The translations under genes and the position numbers were made by a program. Below are positions 1-9,489 of a stretch of 54,718 nucleotides of DNA, piece by piece. The notes below the pieces were generated by a model. That model was given only the letters and a program-made list of their open reading frames with translations, made no database searches and was not told the origin of the DNA. Each line of letters begins with the position of its first letter. The first letter of the stretch is position 1. Origin of the DNA: JBAZDC01 sp041654595 (lineage in GTDB: Bacteria; Pseudomonadota; Gammaproteobacteria; Burkholderiales; Burkholderiaceae_B); the NCBI GenBank assembly GCA_964551305.1, contig CAZKBT010000016.1:1-54718 (forward strand). Direction: 5' to 3'.

Positions 1-1140
1 ACGGAAGTCTTCCAGACCTGTGATATCGGCCGCATCGTTATTGGTGACGTGCGGAATCATCACCCAGTTGCGATGCAGGTTGGCACCGGAGATTTTCTTG
101 ATCCGCGACAGCGGCTTGCTTTCGCTCGGGCCGAACTTGGAAAAATCCACCTTGGGCCACGGCAACACCGACAGCCCGCCGGCCGATACCGCCGCCTGTC
201 CCGGCGCGACGCCGCCGGCCAATGCCTGCTTGACGAACAGGCGCACGTCGTCATGAGTAATACGGTTCTTGGCGCCGGAACCCGTCACCTTGCTCAGGTC
301 CACGCCCAATTCGCGCGCGAACTTGCGCACGGACGGCGAGGCATGGGGAAGGTTGCGCAGCGGCACGGCGGCATCGGCATACGCCGCCGTCGGCGAAGGA
401 CGCCCTGCCGGCATGGCCGCAGGTTGCGCCGGCCGAGCGTCAGCCGCCGGCGCCTCGCTGACGCTCGCCGATGACTGAGCCGCTTGCGCCGCCGGAGCTT
501 GCGCCCTAGGACGGCTTTCGGCCTCGGGCGCATCCGCGCCCTGCACGCTGAGCTCGACGATCTCGGAGCCCTCATTGACTTTGTCGCCCAGCTTGACCTT
601 GACCGCCTTGACCACGCCGGCATGGGAGGATGGCACTTCCATGGACGCCTTGTCCGACTCCACCGTGATCAGGCTTTGCTCGGCCTGGACCGTGTCGCCG
701 ACCGCCACCATGACCTCGATGACCTGGACGTCCTTCGCATCGCCGATATCGGGCACGACCACCATCACCGTGGAGGCGGCGCCCTGTCCGGAAGAAGCGC
801 CGGACGGCTCGGCCTGTTGAGCGGCCGATTCGGCGCGCGATGTCTTTTCATCCGCCCTGGACGCGGCGGCCGGCGCGCTTTCTGCTTGTTCGGCCTGCTC
901 CCGGGCTTTCAGCTTCACGATGACCGAACCTTGCTTGACCTTGTCGCCGGTCTTGACCTGCACCGCCTCCACCACGCCGGCATGCGACGAGGGGATTTCC
1001 ATGGATGCCTTGTCCGACTCCACCGTGATCAGGCTTTGCTCGGCCTGGACCTCATCCCCCGGGGCGACCAGGACCTCGATGACTTCGACCTCGTCAAAAT
1101 CACCGATATCCGGCACGCTGATTTCAATGGTATTGCTCAT
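1..1140 (-). CDS. aceF: Dihydrolipoamide acetyltransferase, E2 of pyruvate dehydrogenase (partial)
   Basis: E2 core of the pyruvate dehydrogenase complex: it moves the acetyl group from E1 to CoA through swinging lipoyl arms. The first 380 codons are present and the C-terminus lies beyond the left edge. Two lipoyl domains sit at about residues 1-78 and 121-198, each with the ESDKASME motif; the lipoylated lysines are K44 and K164. They are joined by Ala/Pro/Glu-rich linkers. An E1/E3-binding domain follows at about residues 245-285, then the start of the acetyltransferase domain. The ATG at 1140 is 14 nt after the aceE stop and is preceded by AAAGGGGA, so the two genes are co-transcribed. Identification is firm. 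Confidence 0.96.
   Translation of the reverse strand, partial: MSNTIEISVPDIGDFDEVEVIEVLVAPGDEVQAEQSLITVESDKASMEIPSSHAGVVEAVQVKTGDKVKQGSVIVKLKAREQAEQAESAPAAASRADEKTSRAESAAQQAEPSGASSGQGAASTVMVVVPDIGDAKDVQVIEVMVAVGDTVQAEQSLITVESDKASMEVPSSHAGVVKAVKVKLGDKVNEGSEIVELSVQGADAPEAESRPRAQAPAAQAAQSSASVSEAPAADARPAQPAAMPAGRPSPTAAYADAAVPLRNLPHASPSVRKFARELGVDLSKVTGSGAKNRITHDDVRLFVKQALAGGVAPGQAAVSAGGLSVLPWPKVDFSKFGPSESKPLSRIKKISGANLHRNWVMIPHVTNNDAADITGLEDFR
601..1050. repeat. Internal direct repeat encoding the two lipoyl domains
   Basis: The segments 601-690 and 961-1050 are direct repeats exactly 360 nt (120 codons) apart inside aceF. They differ at about nine of 90 positions, and the last 44 bp (647-690 versus 1007-1050) are identical. 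They encode the lipoyl-lysine hairpin of each lipoyl domain. Identity at silent positions suggests recent duplication or gene conversion rather than protein-level selection alone. Confidence 0.9.
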
Positions 1141-1154
1141 TGTAGTGTCCCCTT

Positions 1155-3863
1155 TCACGCGTGGTGCGGATTGGCTTTTTCCGGATTGATGCCGTATTTC
1201 TTGATGGCCTCGGCAACTTTCTTCATGGGCAGCTGACCTTCGTCGGCAAGGCTGCGCAATGCCGCCAGCACCACGAAGCGACGATCCACTTCAAAATGCT
1301 CGCGCAGCTTGTAGCGGAAGTCGGAGCGGCCGAATCCGTCCGTACCCAACACGCGGAACGCGCGGTCCTTGGGCACGAAGGGACGTATCTGCTCGCCGAA
1401 TGCCTTGACATAGTCCGTAGACACCACGATGGGACCCTTTGTTTCCTGCAGTTTTTGCGTAACGTACGGCACGGGCGCGTCGGCGTCCTCGGGATGAAGC
1501 AGGCTGTGGCGCTCGCAATCCAGGCCGTCGCGGCGCAGCTCCGTGAAGCTGGTCACGCTCCAGACGTCCGAGCCGATACCCCAGTCGTCCAGCAACAGCT
1601 CCTGCGCCGCGATGACTTCGCGCAATATCGTGCCCGACCCCATCAACTGCACGTGCAGCTTGCCCTTCTTCGTCGACTTGAGCTTGTACATGCCGCGAAG
1701 GATGCCTTCCTCGTCGCCGGCGTTCAAGCCCGGCTGCGCGTAGTTCTCGTTCATGACAGTGAGGTAGTAGTACACGTCCTCCTGGTTCTCGACCATGCGG
1801 CGCAAACCGTCCTGGATGATCACCGCCAGTTCATGCGCGAACGTCGGATCGTAGGAAACGCAATTCGGAATCAGCGAAGACATGATGTGGCTGTGCCCGT
1901 CTTCGTGCTGCAGCCCTTCTCCATTGAGCGTGGTGCGTCCCGCCGTGCCGCCGAGCAGGAACCCGCGCGCCCGCATGTCGCCCGCCGCCCAGGCCAGGTC
2001 GCCCACGCGCTGGAACCCGAACATCGAATAGTAGATGAAGAACGGGATCATGATGCGGTTATTGGTGGAATACGACGTGGCCGCCGCGATCCAGGAGCTG
2101 AACGCGCCCGCTTCGTTGATGCCTTCCTGCAAGAGCTGCCCGTCGGCCGATTCCTTGTAGTACATGACCTGGTCTTTGTCCACGGGCGTGTACTTCTGCC
2201 CTTCGGGCGCGTAAATGCCGATCTGGCGGAATAATCCCTCCATGCCGAAGGTGCGGGACTCGTCGGCCAGAATGGGCACGACGCGCGGACCCAGGTCCTT
2301 GTCGCGCAGGACCTGATTGAGTATGCGCACGAACGCCTGCGTCGTGGAAATCTCGCGCCCTTCGGCGGTAGGCTCGAGCACCGCCTTGAATACCTCCAGC
2401 TTGGGCGCCGTCAGCTTCTCGTCGGCCTTGATGCGTCGCTTGGGCAGGTAGCCGCCCAAGGCCTTGCGCCGCTCGTGCAGATAAACCATTTCAGGCGAAT
2501 CTTCCGCCGGTTTGTAGTAAGGCAGCTGCTCGATCTTGTCGTCGGGAATGGGGATATTGAAGCGATCGCGGAATTCGCGCACCGCGGCCATGTCCAGTTT
2601 CTTCTGCTGGTGCGTAGGATTCTTGGCCTGGCCGACGTGGCCCATGCCGTAGCCCTTGATGGTCTTGGCCAGGATGACGCTCGGCTGGCCCTTGGTGTTC
2701 ACCGCGTTGCTGAACGCGGCATAGACTTTATGAGGATCGTGGCCGCCCCGATTCAAGCGCCAGATATCGTCGTCGCTCATGCGCGCGACCATGTCCAGGA
2801 GCTTGGGGTGCTTGCCGAAGAAATGCTCGCGCACGTAAGCCCCGTCATTGGCCTTGTAGGCCTGGTATTCCCCGTCGACGGCCTCTTCCATGATGCGGCG
2901 CAGGATGCCTTCCTTATCGCGCGCAAAAAGCGGATCCCAGTAGCCGCCCCAGATGAGCTTGACTACGTTCCAGCCGCTGCCGCGGAATTCACCTTCCAAT
3001 TCCTGGATGATCTTGCCGTTGCCGCGCACGGGACCGTCCAGGCGCTGCAGGTTGCAGTTGATCACGAAGATCAGGTTGTCCAGCTTCTCGCGCGAGGCCA
3101 GGCTGATGGCGCCCAGGGATTCCGGCTCGTCCATTTCTCCGTCGCCGCAGAATACCCAGACCTTGCGCTTGCTGGTGTCGGCAATGCCGCGGGCATGCAG
3201 GTACTTGAGAAAACGGGCCTGATAGATGGCCATCAGCGGTCCCAATCCCATGGAAACAGTCGGGAACTGCCAAAAATCGGGCATCAGCTTGGGATGCGGA
3301 TAGGAAGACAGGCCTTTGCCGTCGACTTCCTGGCGGAAATTGTCCAGTTGCTCTTCGGACAGGCGGCCTTCGAGAAACGCCCGGCCGTAGACGCCGGGCG
3401 ACGAATGTCCCTGGAAATACACCAGATCGCCGCCATGCTCTTCGTCTTCGGCATGCCAGAAATGGTTCTGGCCGCAGCCGATCATGGTGGCCAGCGATGC
3501 GAACGATGCGATGTGTCCCCCGAGATCGCCGCCGTCGGGCGGGTTGTGGCTGTTGGCCTTGACGACCATCGCCATGGCGTTCCAGCGTATATAGGAACGG
3601 ATGCGCGCTTCGAGCTCGAGATTGCCGGGGTGCGCCGGCTCCAGACCGGGTGGTATCGTATTGACGTAAGCCGTATTGGGCGAAAACGGGATGTGCGCGC
3701 CTGAACGGCGCGCCAGATCAACCAAGCGCTCGAGCAAGTAATGAGCGCGTTCCGGGCCTTCGCGATCCAGAACGGCGTCGAGCGCATCCAGCCATTCCTG
3801 TGTTTCCAGCGCTTCGTCTTCGGTGAGACCCACTGAGGTGTTCGACTGTTCAAGAGAGGACAT
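1155..3863 (-). CDS. aceE: Pyruvate dehydrogenase E1 component, homodimeric type
   Basis: Thiamine-diphosphate-dependent decarboxylase that converts pyruvate to an acetyl group on the E2 lipoyl arm. At 902 aa it matches the usual size (about 890) of the single-chain E1 of Gram-negative bacteria. The thiamine-diphosphate motif is visible as FCGDGEMDEPES, followed by the conserved NLIFVINCNLQRLDGPVRGN stretch. The reading frame is open up to 3920, but the ATG at 3863 is chosen because an AGGAG (3871-3875) lies 7 nt upstream and the protein then starts MSSLEQ. A sigma-70-like promoter lies about 140 nt upstream. It is the first gene of aceE-aceF and diverges from a two-component system. Confidence 0.97.
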   Translation of the reverse strand: MSSLEQSNTSVGLTEDEALETQEWLDALDAVLDREGPERAHYLLERLVDLARRSGAHIPFSPNTAYVNTIPPGLEPAHPGNLELEARIRSYIRWNAMAMVVKANSHNPPDGGDLGGHIASFASLATMIGCGQNHFWHAEDEEHGGDLVYFQGHSSPGVYGRAFLEGRLSEEQLDNFRQEVDGKGLSSYPHPKLMPDFWQFPTVSMGLGPLMAIYQARFLKYLHARGIADTSKRKVWVFCGDGEMDEPESLGAISLASREKLDNLIFVINCNLQRLDGPVRGNGKIIQELEGEFRGSGWNVVKLIWGGYWDPLFARDKEGILRRIMEEAVDGEYQAYKANDGAYVREHFFGKHPKLLDMVARMSDDDIWRLNRGGHDPHKVYAAFSNAVNTKGQPSVILAKTIKGYGMGHVGQAKNPTHQQKKLDMAAVREFRDRFNIPIPDDKIEQLPYYKPAEDSPEMVYLHERRKALGGYLPKRRIKADEKLTAPKLEVFKAVLEPTAEGREISTTQAFVRILNQVLRDKDLGPRVVPILADESRTFGMEGLFRQIGIYAPEGQKYTPVDKDQVMYYKESADGQLLQEGINEAGAFSSWIAAATSYSTNNRIMIPFFIYYSMFGFQRVGDLAWAAGDMRARGFLLGGTAGRTTLNGEGLQHEDGHSHIMSSLIPNCVSYDPTFAHELAVIIQDGLRRMVENQEDVYYYLTVMNENYAQPGLNAGDEEGILRGMYKLKSTKKGKLHVQLMGSGTILREVIAAQELLLDDWGIGSDVWSVTSFTELRRDGLDCERHSLLHPEDADAPVPYVTQKLQETKGPIVVSTDYVKAFGEQIRPFVPKDRAFRVLGTDGFGRSDFRYKLREHFEVDRRFVVLAALRSLADEGQLPMKKVAEAIKKYGINPEKANPHHA

Positions 3864-4005
3864 TCGTTGTCTCCTGGTTTGAATTGATATAGTCCGGATA
3901 GCGGCGCCTTGCCGGCTCATGCCCTATTGGCGCCCCATCCCTGGTAGCCGCGCAGGAGTCTCTCATGCCATCGTGATTAGACTTGCAGGTCTGGCGATTA
4001 AGGGC

Positions 4006-4034
4006 ATTCTAGGAAATACCACGGAGATGTTCAA
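4006..4034 (-). promoter_or_regulatory. Predicted sigma-70 promoter of aceE
   Basis: On the minus strand, TTGAAC (4034-4029) is separated by 17 nt from TAGAAT (4011-4006). This is a near-consensus arrangement with optimal spacing. It would give a leader of roughly 135 nt before the aceE ATG. I see no recognisable PdhR-type operator beside it. Confidence 0.6.
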
Positions 4035-4150
4035 GGAAAATTTCATTTTATGGTTTCTATTTTTATAATATGAAAAATGGATTCGGCGTTACCGTCTAGA
4101 ATACGGAAATCCGATGCCCTACCGACTTTTTGGGTGCCCTGGACACACGC

Positions 4151-5908
4151 ATGGCGAGCAACTCTAAACGATCCCTCATACCGACGACGTTCTACGACCA
4201 GGCCAAGCAGAACCGTCGCGGCCTGTACTGGCTGACGCCGGTGATCGTGCTCGTGCTGTACCTCTGCGTCATGGGCGTGTTCATCTGGCTGCAGCGGCTG
4301 CACAACGACAGCGTGATGTTCGTCACGATAGACCAGGAAACGCGCCAGCAGCGGTTGATGATGGTCATCGCCGCGTTGTCTTTCGTCATCGTCGTGAGCC
4401 TGCTCGTCCTGTGGCGCTATACGCGTTACCGAACGCGCGCCGAAGCGGCGCTCATCGCCGAGACCGGTTTTCGCCGCGCGATGGAAAACTCCATGTCCAC
4501 CGGCATGCGCGTGTTCGACATGCACGGCAGGATCGCCTACGTCAATCCGGCGTTTTGCCGGATGATAGGCTGGAACGAAGCCGACCTGATCGGGCGCACC
4601 ACCCCTTTTCCCTATTGGCTGCCGGGTCGCCACGCCCAGCATCAGGAAACCCTGGACCTGCTGCTCTCGGGCCGCACGCCCAGCAGCGGCCTGGAAATCG
4701 AAGCGCAGCGCCGCGATGGCTCGCGCTTCACCGCCCGAATGTATGTCTCGCCGCTGCGCGATGCATCCGGCGAGCAGATCGGCTGGATGACCTCCATGAC
4801 GGACATCACCGAGCCCAAGCGCATACGCGAGGCCCTGACGGCGGCGCACGAACGTTTCATGACCGTGCTCGAAGGCCTGGACGACGCCATTTCCGTGGTG
4901 GCCGACACGCCGGAAGGCCTGGAGCTGCTGTTTGCGAACCGCACGTATCGCCGTTTCTTCGGCGCGCAATCCAGCGGCCACGGCGAGCTTCTCGGGGGGC
5001 GCCTGGGCCGGTTCACGGACGATAGCGTCGAAATCTATTCGGTTTCGGCGCAACGCTGGTTCGAGGTCCATCATCGCATCCTGGCCTGGACGGACGGGCG
5101 CCGGGTGCGCATGCAAGTCGCCCGGGACATCACCGAAAGGCGCAATCACGAGGAAGCGTCCCGCATTCAGCAGGAAAAGGTCCAATTGACGAGCCGGCTG
5201 ACCACCATGGGCGAAATGGCTTCGTCGCTTGCGCATGAACTGAATCAGCCTCTTACCGCCATCAGCAACTACAACATGGGCGCCGTCGCGATGGTGCGCT
5301 CGGGCTCTTTCGACCCCGACGTGCTGGTCGACGTCCTGACCAAGACCGCCCGGCAGGCCGAGCGGGCCGGCAAGATCATCAGCCGCATCCGGGAGTTCGT
5401 CAAGCGCAGCGAGCCGCGCCGCCAAAGGGTGTCGCTCTTGCAAATATTGGAAAACGCGGCCGGCTTCGCCGAGATCGACGCGCGCAAGCGCTGTATTGAA
5501 ATCCAGAGCGACGCGCCGGAGACCGTGCCGGACGTGATGGCCGATCCCATCTTGATCGAACAGGTGCTGCTCAATCTGCTGAAGAACGGCATAGAGGCCA
5601 TGGAGCAAAGCGACTACCATGTGCTGCACGTCGTCATTACCGTGCATGGCAGCCTCATCGAAACCGCCGTCATCGACCGCGGGCACGGCCTGCGCGATCC
5701 CGAGCGACTGTTCGAACCGTTCTACAGCACGAAGTCCGAAGGCCTGGGCATGGGCCTGAACATCTGCCGGACGATCATCGAATCCCACCATGGCCGCCTT
5801 TGGGCTACGAGCAACCCGGAAGGCGGAACCATTTTTCGTTTTACACTGCCATGCGCAGCGCCACAAGCGCCAAGTACAACTACGCATCTCCAGGAGTCGC
5901 AAGCATGA
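4151..5908 (+). CDS. Membrane-bound PAS sensor histidine kinase
   Basis: Sensor half of a two-component system with the response regulator that overlaps its stop. Two hydrophobic segments near the N-terminus (about residues 20-43 and 65-85) bracket a short loop. A PAS domain (about 110-230) and a second, less clear PAS-like segment follow. The phosphoacceptor motif is SLAHELNQPL with His at residue 362. The ATPase domain shows LLKNGIEAM (N-box), RGHGL (G1-like) and GLGMGLNIC (G2). The architecture resembles FixL/TodS-type kinases. The small periplasmic loop argues that PAS, not a periplasmic domain, does the sensing; no heme-binding signature is evident. The start is uncertain: ATG 4151 lacks a clear ribosome site, and a TTG at 4130 would add seven residues. 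Signal unknown. Confidence 0.9.
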   Translation: MASNSKRSLIPTTFYDQAKQNRRGLYWLTPVIVLVLYLCVMGVFIWLQRLHNDSVMFVTIDQETRQQRLMMVIAALSFVIVVSLLVLWRYTRYRTRAEAALIAETGFRRAMENSMSTGMRVFDMHGRIAYVNPAFCRMIGWNEADLIGRTTPFPYWLPGRHAQHQETLDLLLSGRTPSSGLEIEAQRRDGSRFTARMYVSPLRDASGEQIGWMTSMTDITEPKRIREALTAAHERFMTVLEGLDDAISVVADTPEGLELLFANRTYRRFFGAQSSGHGELLGGRLGRFTDDSVEIYSVSAQRWFEVHHRILAWTDGRRVRMQVARDITERRNHEEASRIQQEKVQLTSRLTTMGEMASSLAHELNQPLTAISNYNMGAVAMVRSGSFDPDVLVDVLTKTARQAERAGKIISRIREFVKRSEPRRQRVSLLQILENAAGFAEIDARKRCIEIQSDAPETVPDVMADPILIEQVLLNLLKNGIEAMEQSDYHVLHVVITVHGSLIETAVIDRGHGLRDPERLFEPFYSTKSEGLGMGLNICRTIIESHHGRLWATSNPEGGTIFRFTLPCAAPQAPSTTTHLQESQA

Positions 5909-6531
5909 ACACTACCGTCGTATCAAGCACTATTTTCATTGTCGATGACGACGAGGCCGTACGTGATTCTTTGCGGTGGCTGCTGGAAGCCAACGGCTAT
6001 CGCGTCAAGAGCTATGGCGGCGCCGACGAGTTCCTTGCCGCGTACGAGCCCGACCAGGTCGGCGTATTGATTTGCGACGTGCGCATGCCCGGCATGAGCG
6101 GCCTGGAATTGCAGGAAGAGCTCATCGCACGCAACGCGCCGATTCCCATCGTATTCATCACCGGACACGGCGACGTGCCCATGGCGGTCAGCACCATGAA
6201 GAAAGGCGCCGTCGATTTCCTGGAAAAACCGTTCAATGAAACGGATTTGCGCACTATCGTGGGACGCATGCTGGAACAGGCGACGGAGCGCATCAGCCAG
6301 GCCCTGGCCCAAAAGAACCATCAGGCCATCCTCAGCCGGTTGACGGCGCGCGAACAGCAGGTTCTGGAGCGCATCGTGGCGGGCCGCCTGAACAAGCAGA
6401 TCGCCGGCGATCTGAATATCAGCATCAAAACCGTCGAGGCGCATCGCGCCAACATCATGGAAAAACTTGAAGTCACCACCGTGGCCGATCTGATGAAAAT
6501 CGCCCTGGCCAAGCCCGAGAACACGCTATGA
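5905..6531 (+). CDS. FixJ/NarL-type response regulator
   Basis: 208-aa DNA-binding partner of the preceding kinase. The receiver domain (about 1-125) has the acidic pair DDD near residue 14, the phosphoacceptor Asp58 in ICDVRMPG, and the conserved K in FLEKPF. The output is a LuxR-type helix-turn-helix (about 140-200), with the segment LTAREQQVLERIVAGRLNKQ and then KTVEAHRANIMEKL. This combination is the FixJ/TodT subfamily. ATG 5905 overlaps the kinase TGA (ATGA) and has CAGGAG at 5891-5896, so translation is coupled. Its stop in turn overlaps the folD start. Targets are unknown; the divergent aceE promoter is an obvious candidate. Confidence 0.93.
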   Translation: MNTTVVSSTIFIVDDDEAVRDSLRWLLEANGYRVKSYGGADEFLAAYEPDQVGVLICDVRMPGMSGLELQEELIARNAPIPIVFITGHGDVPMAVSTMKKGAVDFLEKPFNETDLRTIVGRMLEQATERISQALAQKNHQAILSRLTAREQQVLERIVAGRLNKQIAGDLNISIKTVEAHRANIMEKLEVTTVADLMKIALAKPENTL

Positions 6532-7397
6532 ACGCAACGATTATCGATGGCAAAACGCTATCCGACAGCATCAAGCATGACGTTGCCCGACGCGTGCAAA
6601 TCCTCAAGGAACAAGGCGTGGCGCCCGGCCTGGCCGTGGTGCTGGTGGGCGACGATCCCGCTTCGCAAGTCTACGTACGCAACAAGGCCGCGGCGTGTGA
6701 AAAAGCCGGCTTGAACTCGCGCGTCATACGTCTGCCCGCCGACGCCTCCCAGGCCGAACTGCTCGACCTGATTCACGAACTGAACGAAGACGACGCCATG
6801 CATGGGATACTGGTACAGCTGCCCCTGCCCGCGCACATGGACAGCTCGCTGGTCATCGAAACCATCAGCGCCGCCAAGGACGTGGACGGCTTTCACGTCA
6901 GCAACGCCGGCTTGCTGATGACCGGCAAGCCGCTGTTTCGCCCCTGCACGCCTTATGGCGTCATGAAGATGTTGGAGTTGCAGGACGTGACCATACGCGG
7001 GGCGGAAGCCGTTATCGTGGGCGCCAGCAATATCGTGGGCAAGCCGATGGCCATGCTGTTGCTGGCGGCGGGCTCTACCGTGACCCTGTGCAACTCGAAA
7101 ACGAAGGACCTGGGCGCGCAGACGCGGCGCGCCGACATATTGGTGGTGGCAACCGGCAAGCCAGGCATCGTCACGGGCGCCATGATCAAGCCCGGCGCGG
7201 TCGTCATCGATGTCGGCATCAATCGCCTGCCCAGCGGCAAGCTGGCCGGCGACGTCGATTTCGACAGCGCGAAACAGGTCGCCGGCGCAATCACGCCCGT
7301 GCCGGGCGGAGTCGGCCCCATGACCATCGCGATGCTGCTGGTCAACACGCTGGAGGCCGCCGAACGCCAGGCCGCCCTTGCCGTCGCGGAGCACTAG
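6528..7397 (+). CDS. folD: Bifunctional methylenetetrahydrofolate dehydrogenase/cyclohydrolase
   Basis: Interconverts 5,10-methylene-, methenyl- and 10-formyl-tetrahydrofolate in the cytosol, feeding purine and formyl-Met synthesis. At 289 aa it has the normal length. Visible family motifs are the DVDGFH segment, PCTPYGVMKML, the nucleotide-binding VGASNIVGKPM and the terminal TPVPGGVGPMTIAML. The ATG overlaps the regulator stop by ATGA, so folD is embedded in the same transcript as the two-component genes. Confidence 0.97.
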   Translation: MNATIIDGKTLSDSIKHDVARRVQILKEQGVAPGLAVVLVGDDPASQVYVRNKAAACEKAGLNSRVIRLPADASQAELLDLIHELNEDDAMHGILVQLPLPAHMDSSLVIETISAAKDVDGFHVSNAGLLMTGKPLFRPCTPYGVMKMLELQDVTIRGAEAVIVGASNIVGKPMAMLLLAAGSTVTLCNSKTKDLGAQTRRADILVVATGKPGIVTGAMIKPGAVVIDVGINRLPSGKLAGDVDFDSAKQVAGAITPVPGGVGPMTIAMLLVNTLEAAERQAALAVAEH

Positions 7398-7401
7398 AAC
7401 G

Positions 7402-9489
7402 ATGACCGCCAATCCCCTGCTGCTTCCGATCACGGACCTCGTCGACTACGCAGCCATCGAACCCTCCCACATCGAGCCGGCGATCACGGCCCTGGTCACG
7501 CAATCCCGCGACATGGTGGAGCGCGTCTCGGATCCGTCGCTTGCGCCCACCTGGGACGACGTCGTCGAGCCCCTGGAGGACGTCACCAGCCGGCTTTGGC
7601 GGGCCTGGTCGATCGCGGGCCACTTGAATGCCGTCGTCAACACCAACGAACTGCGGGCCGCGTACAACGCCTGCCTGCCTCTGGTAACGGAGTTTTCGAC
7701 GTGGGTGGGCTTGCACGAAGGCCTCTACGCCCAGTACAAGCGCCTCGAGGATCCGAGCGTCTTCGCCACGCTGACGCCGGTACGCCGGCGCATCGTCGAT
7801 CTGGCCCTGCGCGACTTTCGCCTGGGCGGCGTCGAGCTGCAAGGCGAGCAGCGTGAACGCTATGCCGTCATTTCCGACCAACAGGCCCAGGCATCCCAGA
7901 AGTTTTCCGAAAATGTGCTGGATGCCGTCGACCGGTGGTCGCTGTTGATCGAGGAAGGATCCCGGCTTGCCGGTTTGCCGGACGACGTCCTCCACGCGGC
8001 CGGGAAGGCGGCCCAGGACGACGGACGGCCAGGGTGGAAATTGGGGCTGAAAATGCCCTGCTATCTGCCCGTCATGCAATATGCGCAAGACCGGTCGCTG
8101 CGCGAGACGCTTTACCGTGCCTACGCGACGCTGGCATCCGAACTGGGTGATCCCGAGCTGGACAATTCCGGCCTGATCGAGCAGCTTCTGGCCTTGCGCG
8201 CCGAAGAGGCCGCCTTGCTGGGCTATGACAACTTCGCCCGCCTGCGCCTGGAAACCCGCATGGCCGACGACGCGAAGCAGGTTTTGGCCTTCCTGCGCGA
8301 CCTGGCGAAGAAAGCCCGGCCCTATGCCGAACGCGACCTGCAGGAGCTGCGCGCCTTCGCCAAGGAAGCGCTGGGCTTGCAGGACATGCAGGCCTGGGAC
8401 ATCCCTTATGCATCGGAACGCCTGCGCGAATCACGCTACGCCTATTCCGAGGAAGAAATCAAGCACTACTTCACCGAATCGACGGTATTGCAAGGCCTGT
8501 TCCAGGTCGTCGAAACGCTTTTCGGCGTCAGCCTTCACGCCGTGGATGCAAGCACCTGGCATCCGGACGTTCGCTGCTATCAAGTGCGGCGCAGCGACGG
8601 CCAGCCACTGGGCCACCTGTATGTGGATTTGCATGCCCGGCAAGGCAAGCAAAGCGGCGCCTGGGTGGACAGCGAACGCTCACGGCGGCGCAATTCGACG
8701 GTATTCCACACTCCCGTCGTCTACCTCACCTGCAATTTCGCTTCGGGAAGGGACGGCGCCGATGCGCTGCTGACGCATGACGACGTCATCACGCTTTTTC
8801 ATGAAAGCGGCCATGCTCTGCACGCCCTCGTTTCCCAGGTCGACGATCCGGGCGCAGCCGCGTTCTCCAGCGTCGAATGGGACGCCATCGAGCTGCCTTC
8901 CCAGTTCATGGAAAACTTCTGCTGGGAATGGCCCGTCGTCCAGGCCTTGAGCCGTCACGATGAAACCGGAGAGCCTTTGCCGCGCGCGCTGTTCGACAAA
9001 ATGCTGGCGGCCCGCAACTTTCAAAGCGGCATGCAAATGGTCAGACAGATCGAATTCTCGCTGTTCGACATGTTGATACATAGTGAATCCAAGGGTTTGA
9101 GCATGCAAGCCGTATTGCAGACCCTGGATGAAGTAAGAAACCAGGTCGCCGTGATCATTCCGCCGGCCTGGCATCGCTTCCCGCATAACTTTTCGCATCT
9201 GTTCGCCGGCGGCTATGGCGCGGGCTATTACAGCTATAAATGGGCCGAGGTGCTTTCGGCCGACGCCTACGCCGCTTTCGAGGAAAGCGCCGCCGAACGG
9301 CGCGACGACCCCCGCGCCATACTCGATGCCGGGACCGGCCGGCGTTTTCTGGAAGAGATTCTGCAAGTGGGGGGAGCCCGGCCGGCCGGCGAATCCTTCC
9401 AGGCGTTTCGGGGCCGCCCGCCCGAGCTGGATGCGCTGCTGCGCCACAGCGGCATGACGCCCTCCATGACACACTACGATAGCGTATGA
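7402..9489 (+). CDS. prlC: Oligopeptidase A, M3 family zinc metallopeptidase
   Basis: Cytosolic M3 (thimet-type) peptidase that trims short peptides, including cleaved signal peptides. At 695 aa it is close to E. coli PrlC (about 680). The zinc motif FHESGHALH gives His467, Glu468 and His471 of HExxH, and the downstream EWDAIELPSQFMENF supplies the third ligand region. ATG 7402 is 4 nt after folD; an upstream in-frame ATG at 7378 inside folD is less likely. The stop overlaps the next gene (ATGA at 9486). Confidence 0.95.
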   Translation: MTANPLLLPITDLVDYAAIEPSHIEPAITALVTQSRDMVERVSDPSLAPTWDDVVEPLEDVTSRLWRAWSIAGHLNAVVNTNELRAAYNACLPLVTEFSTWVGLHEGLYAQYKRLEDPSVFATLTPVRRRIVDLALRDFRLGGVELQGEQRERYAVISDQQAQASQKFSENVLDAVDRWSLLIEEGSRLAGLPDDVLHAAGKAAQDDGRPGWKLGLKMPCYLPVMQYAQDRSLRETLYRAYATLASELGDPELDNSGLIEQLLALRAEEAALLGYDNFARLRLETRMADDAKQVLAFLRDLAKKARPYAERDLQELRAFAKEALGLQDMQAWDIPYASERLRESRYAYSEEEIKHYFTESTVLQGLFQVVETLFGVSLHAVDASTWHPDVRCYQVRRSDGQPLGHLYVDLHARQGKQSGAWVDSERSRRRNSTVFHTPVVYLTCNFASGRDGADALLTHDDVITLFHESGHALHALVSQVDDPGAAAFSSVEWDAIELPSQFMENFCWEWPVVQALSRHDETGEPLPRALFDKMLAARNFQSGMQMVRQIEFSLFDMLIHSESKGLSMQAVLQTLDEVRNQVAVIIPPAWHRFPHNFSHLFAGGYGAGYYSYKWAEVLSADAYAAFEESAAERRDDPRAILDAGTGRRFLEEILQVGGARPAGESFQAFRGRPPELDALLRHSGMTPSMTHYDSV

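Noticed and set aside
4043..5902. 619-codon open frame on the minus strand opposite the sensor kinase
   Set aside because: His/Arg/Gly/Ala-rich composition with no motif; a GC-rich mirror of a clear kinase gene.
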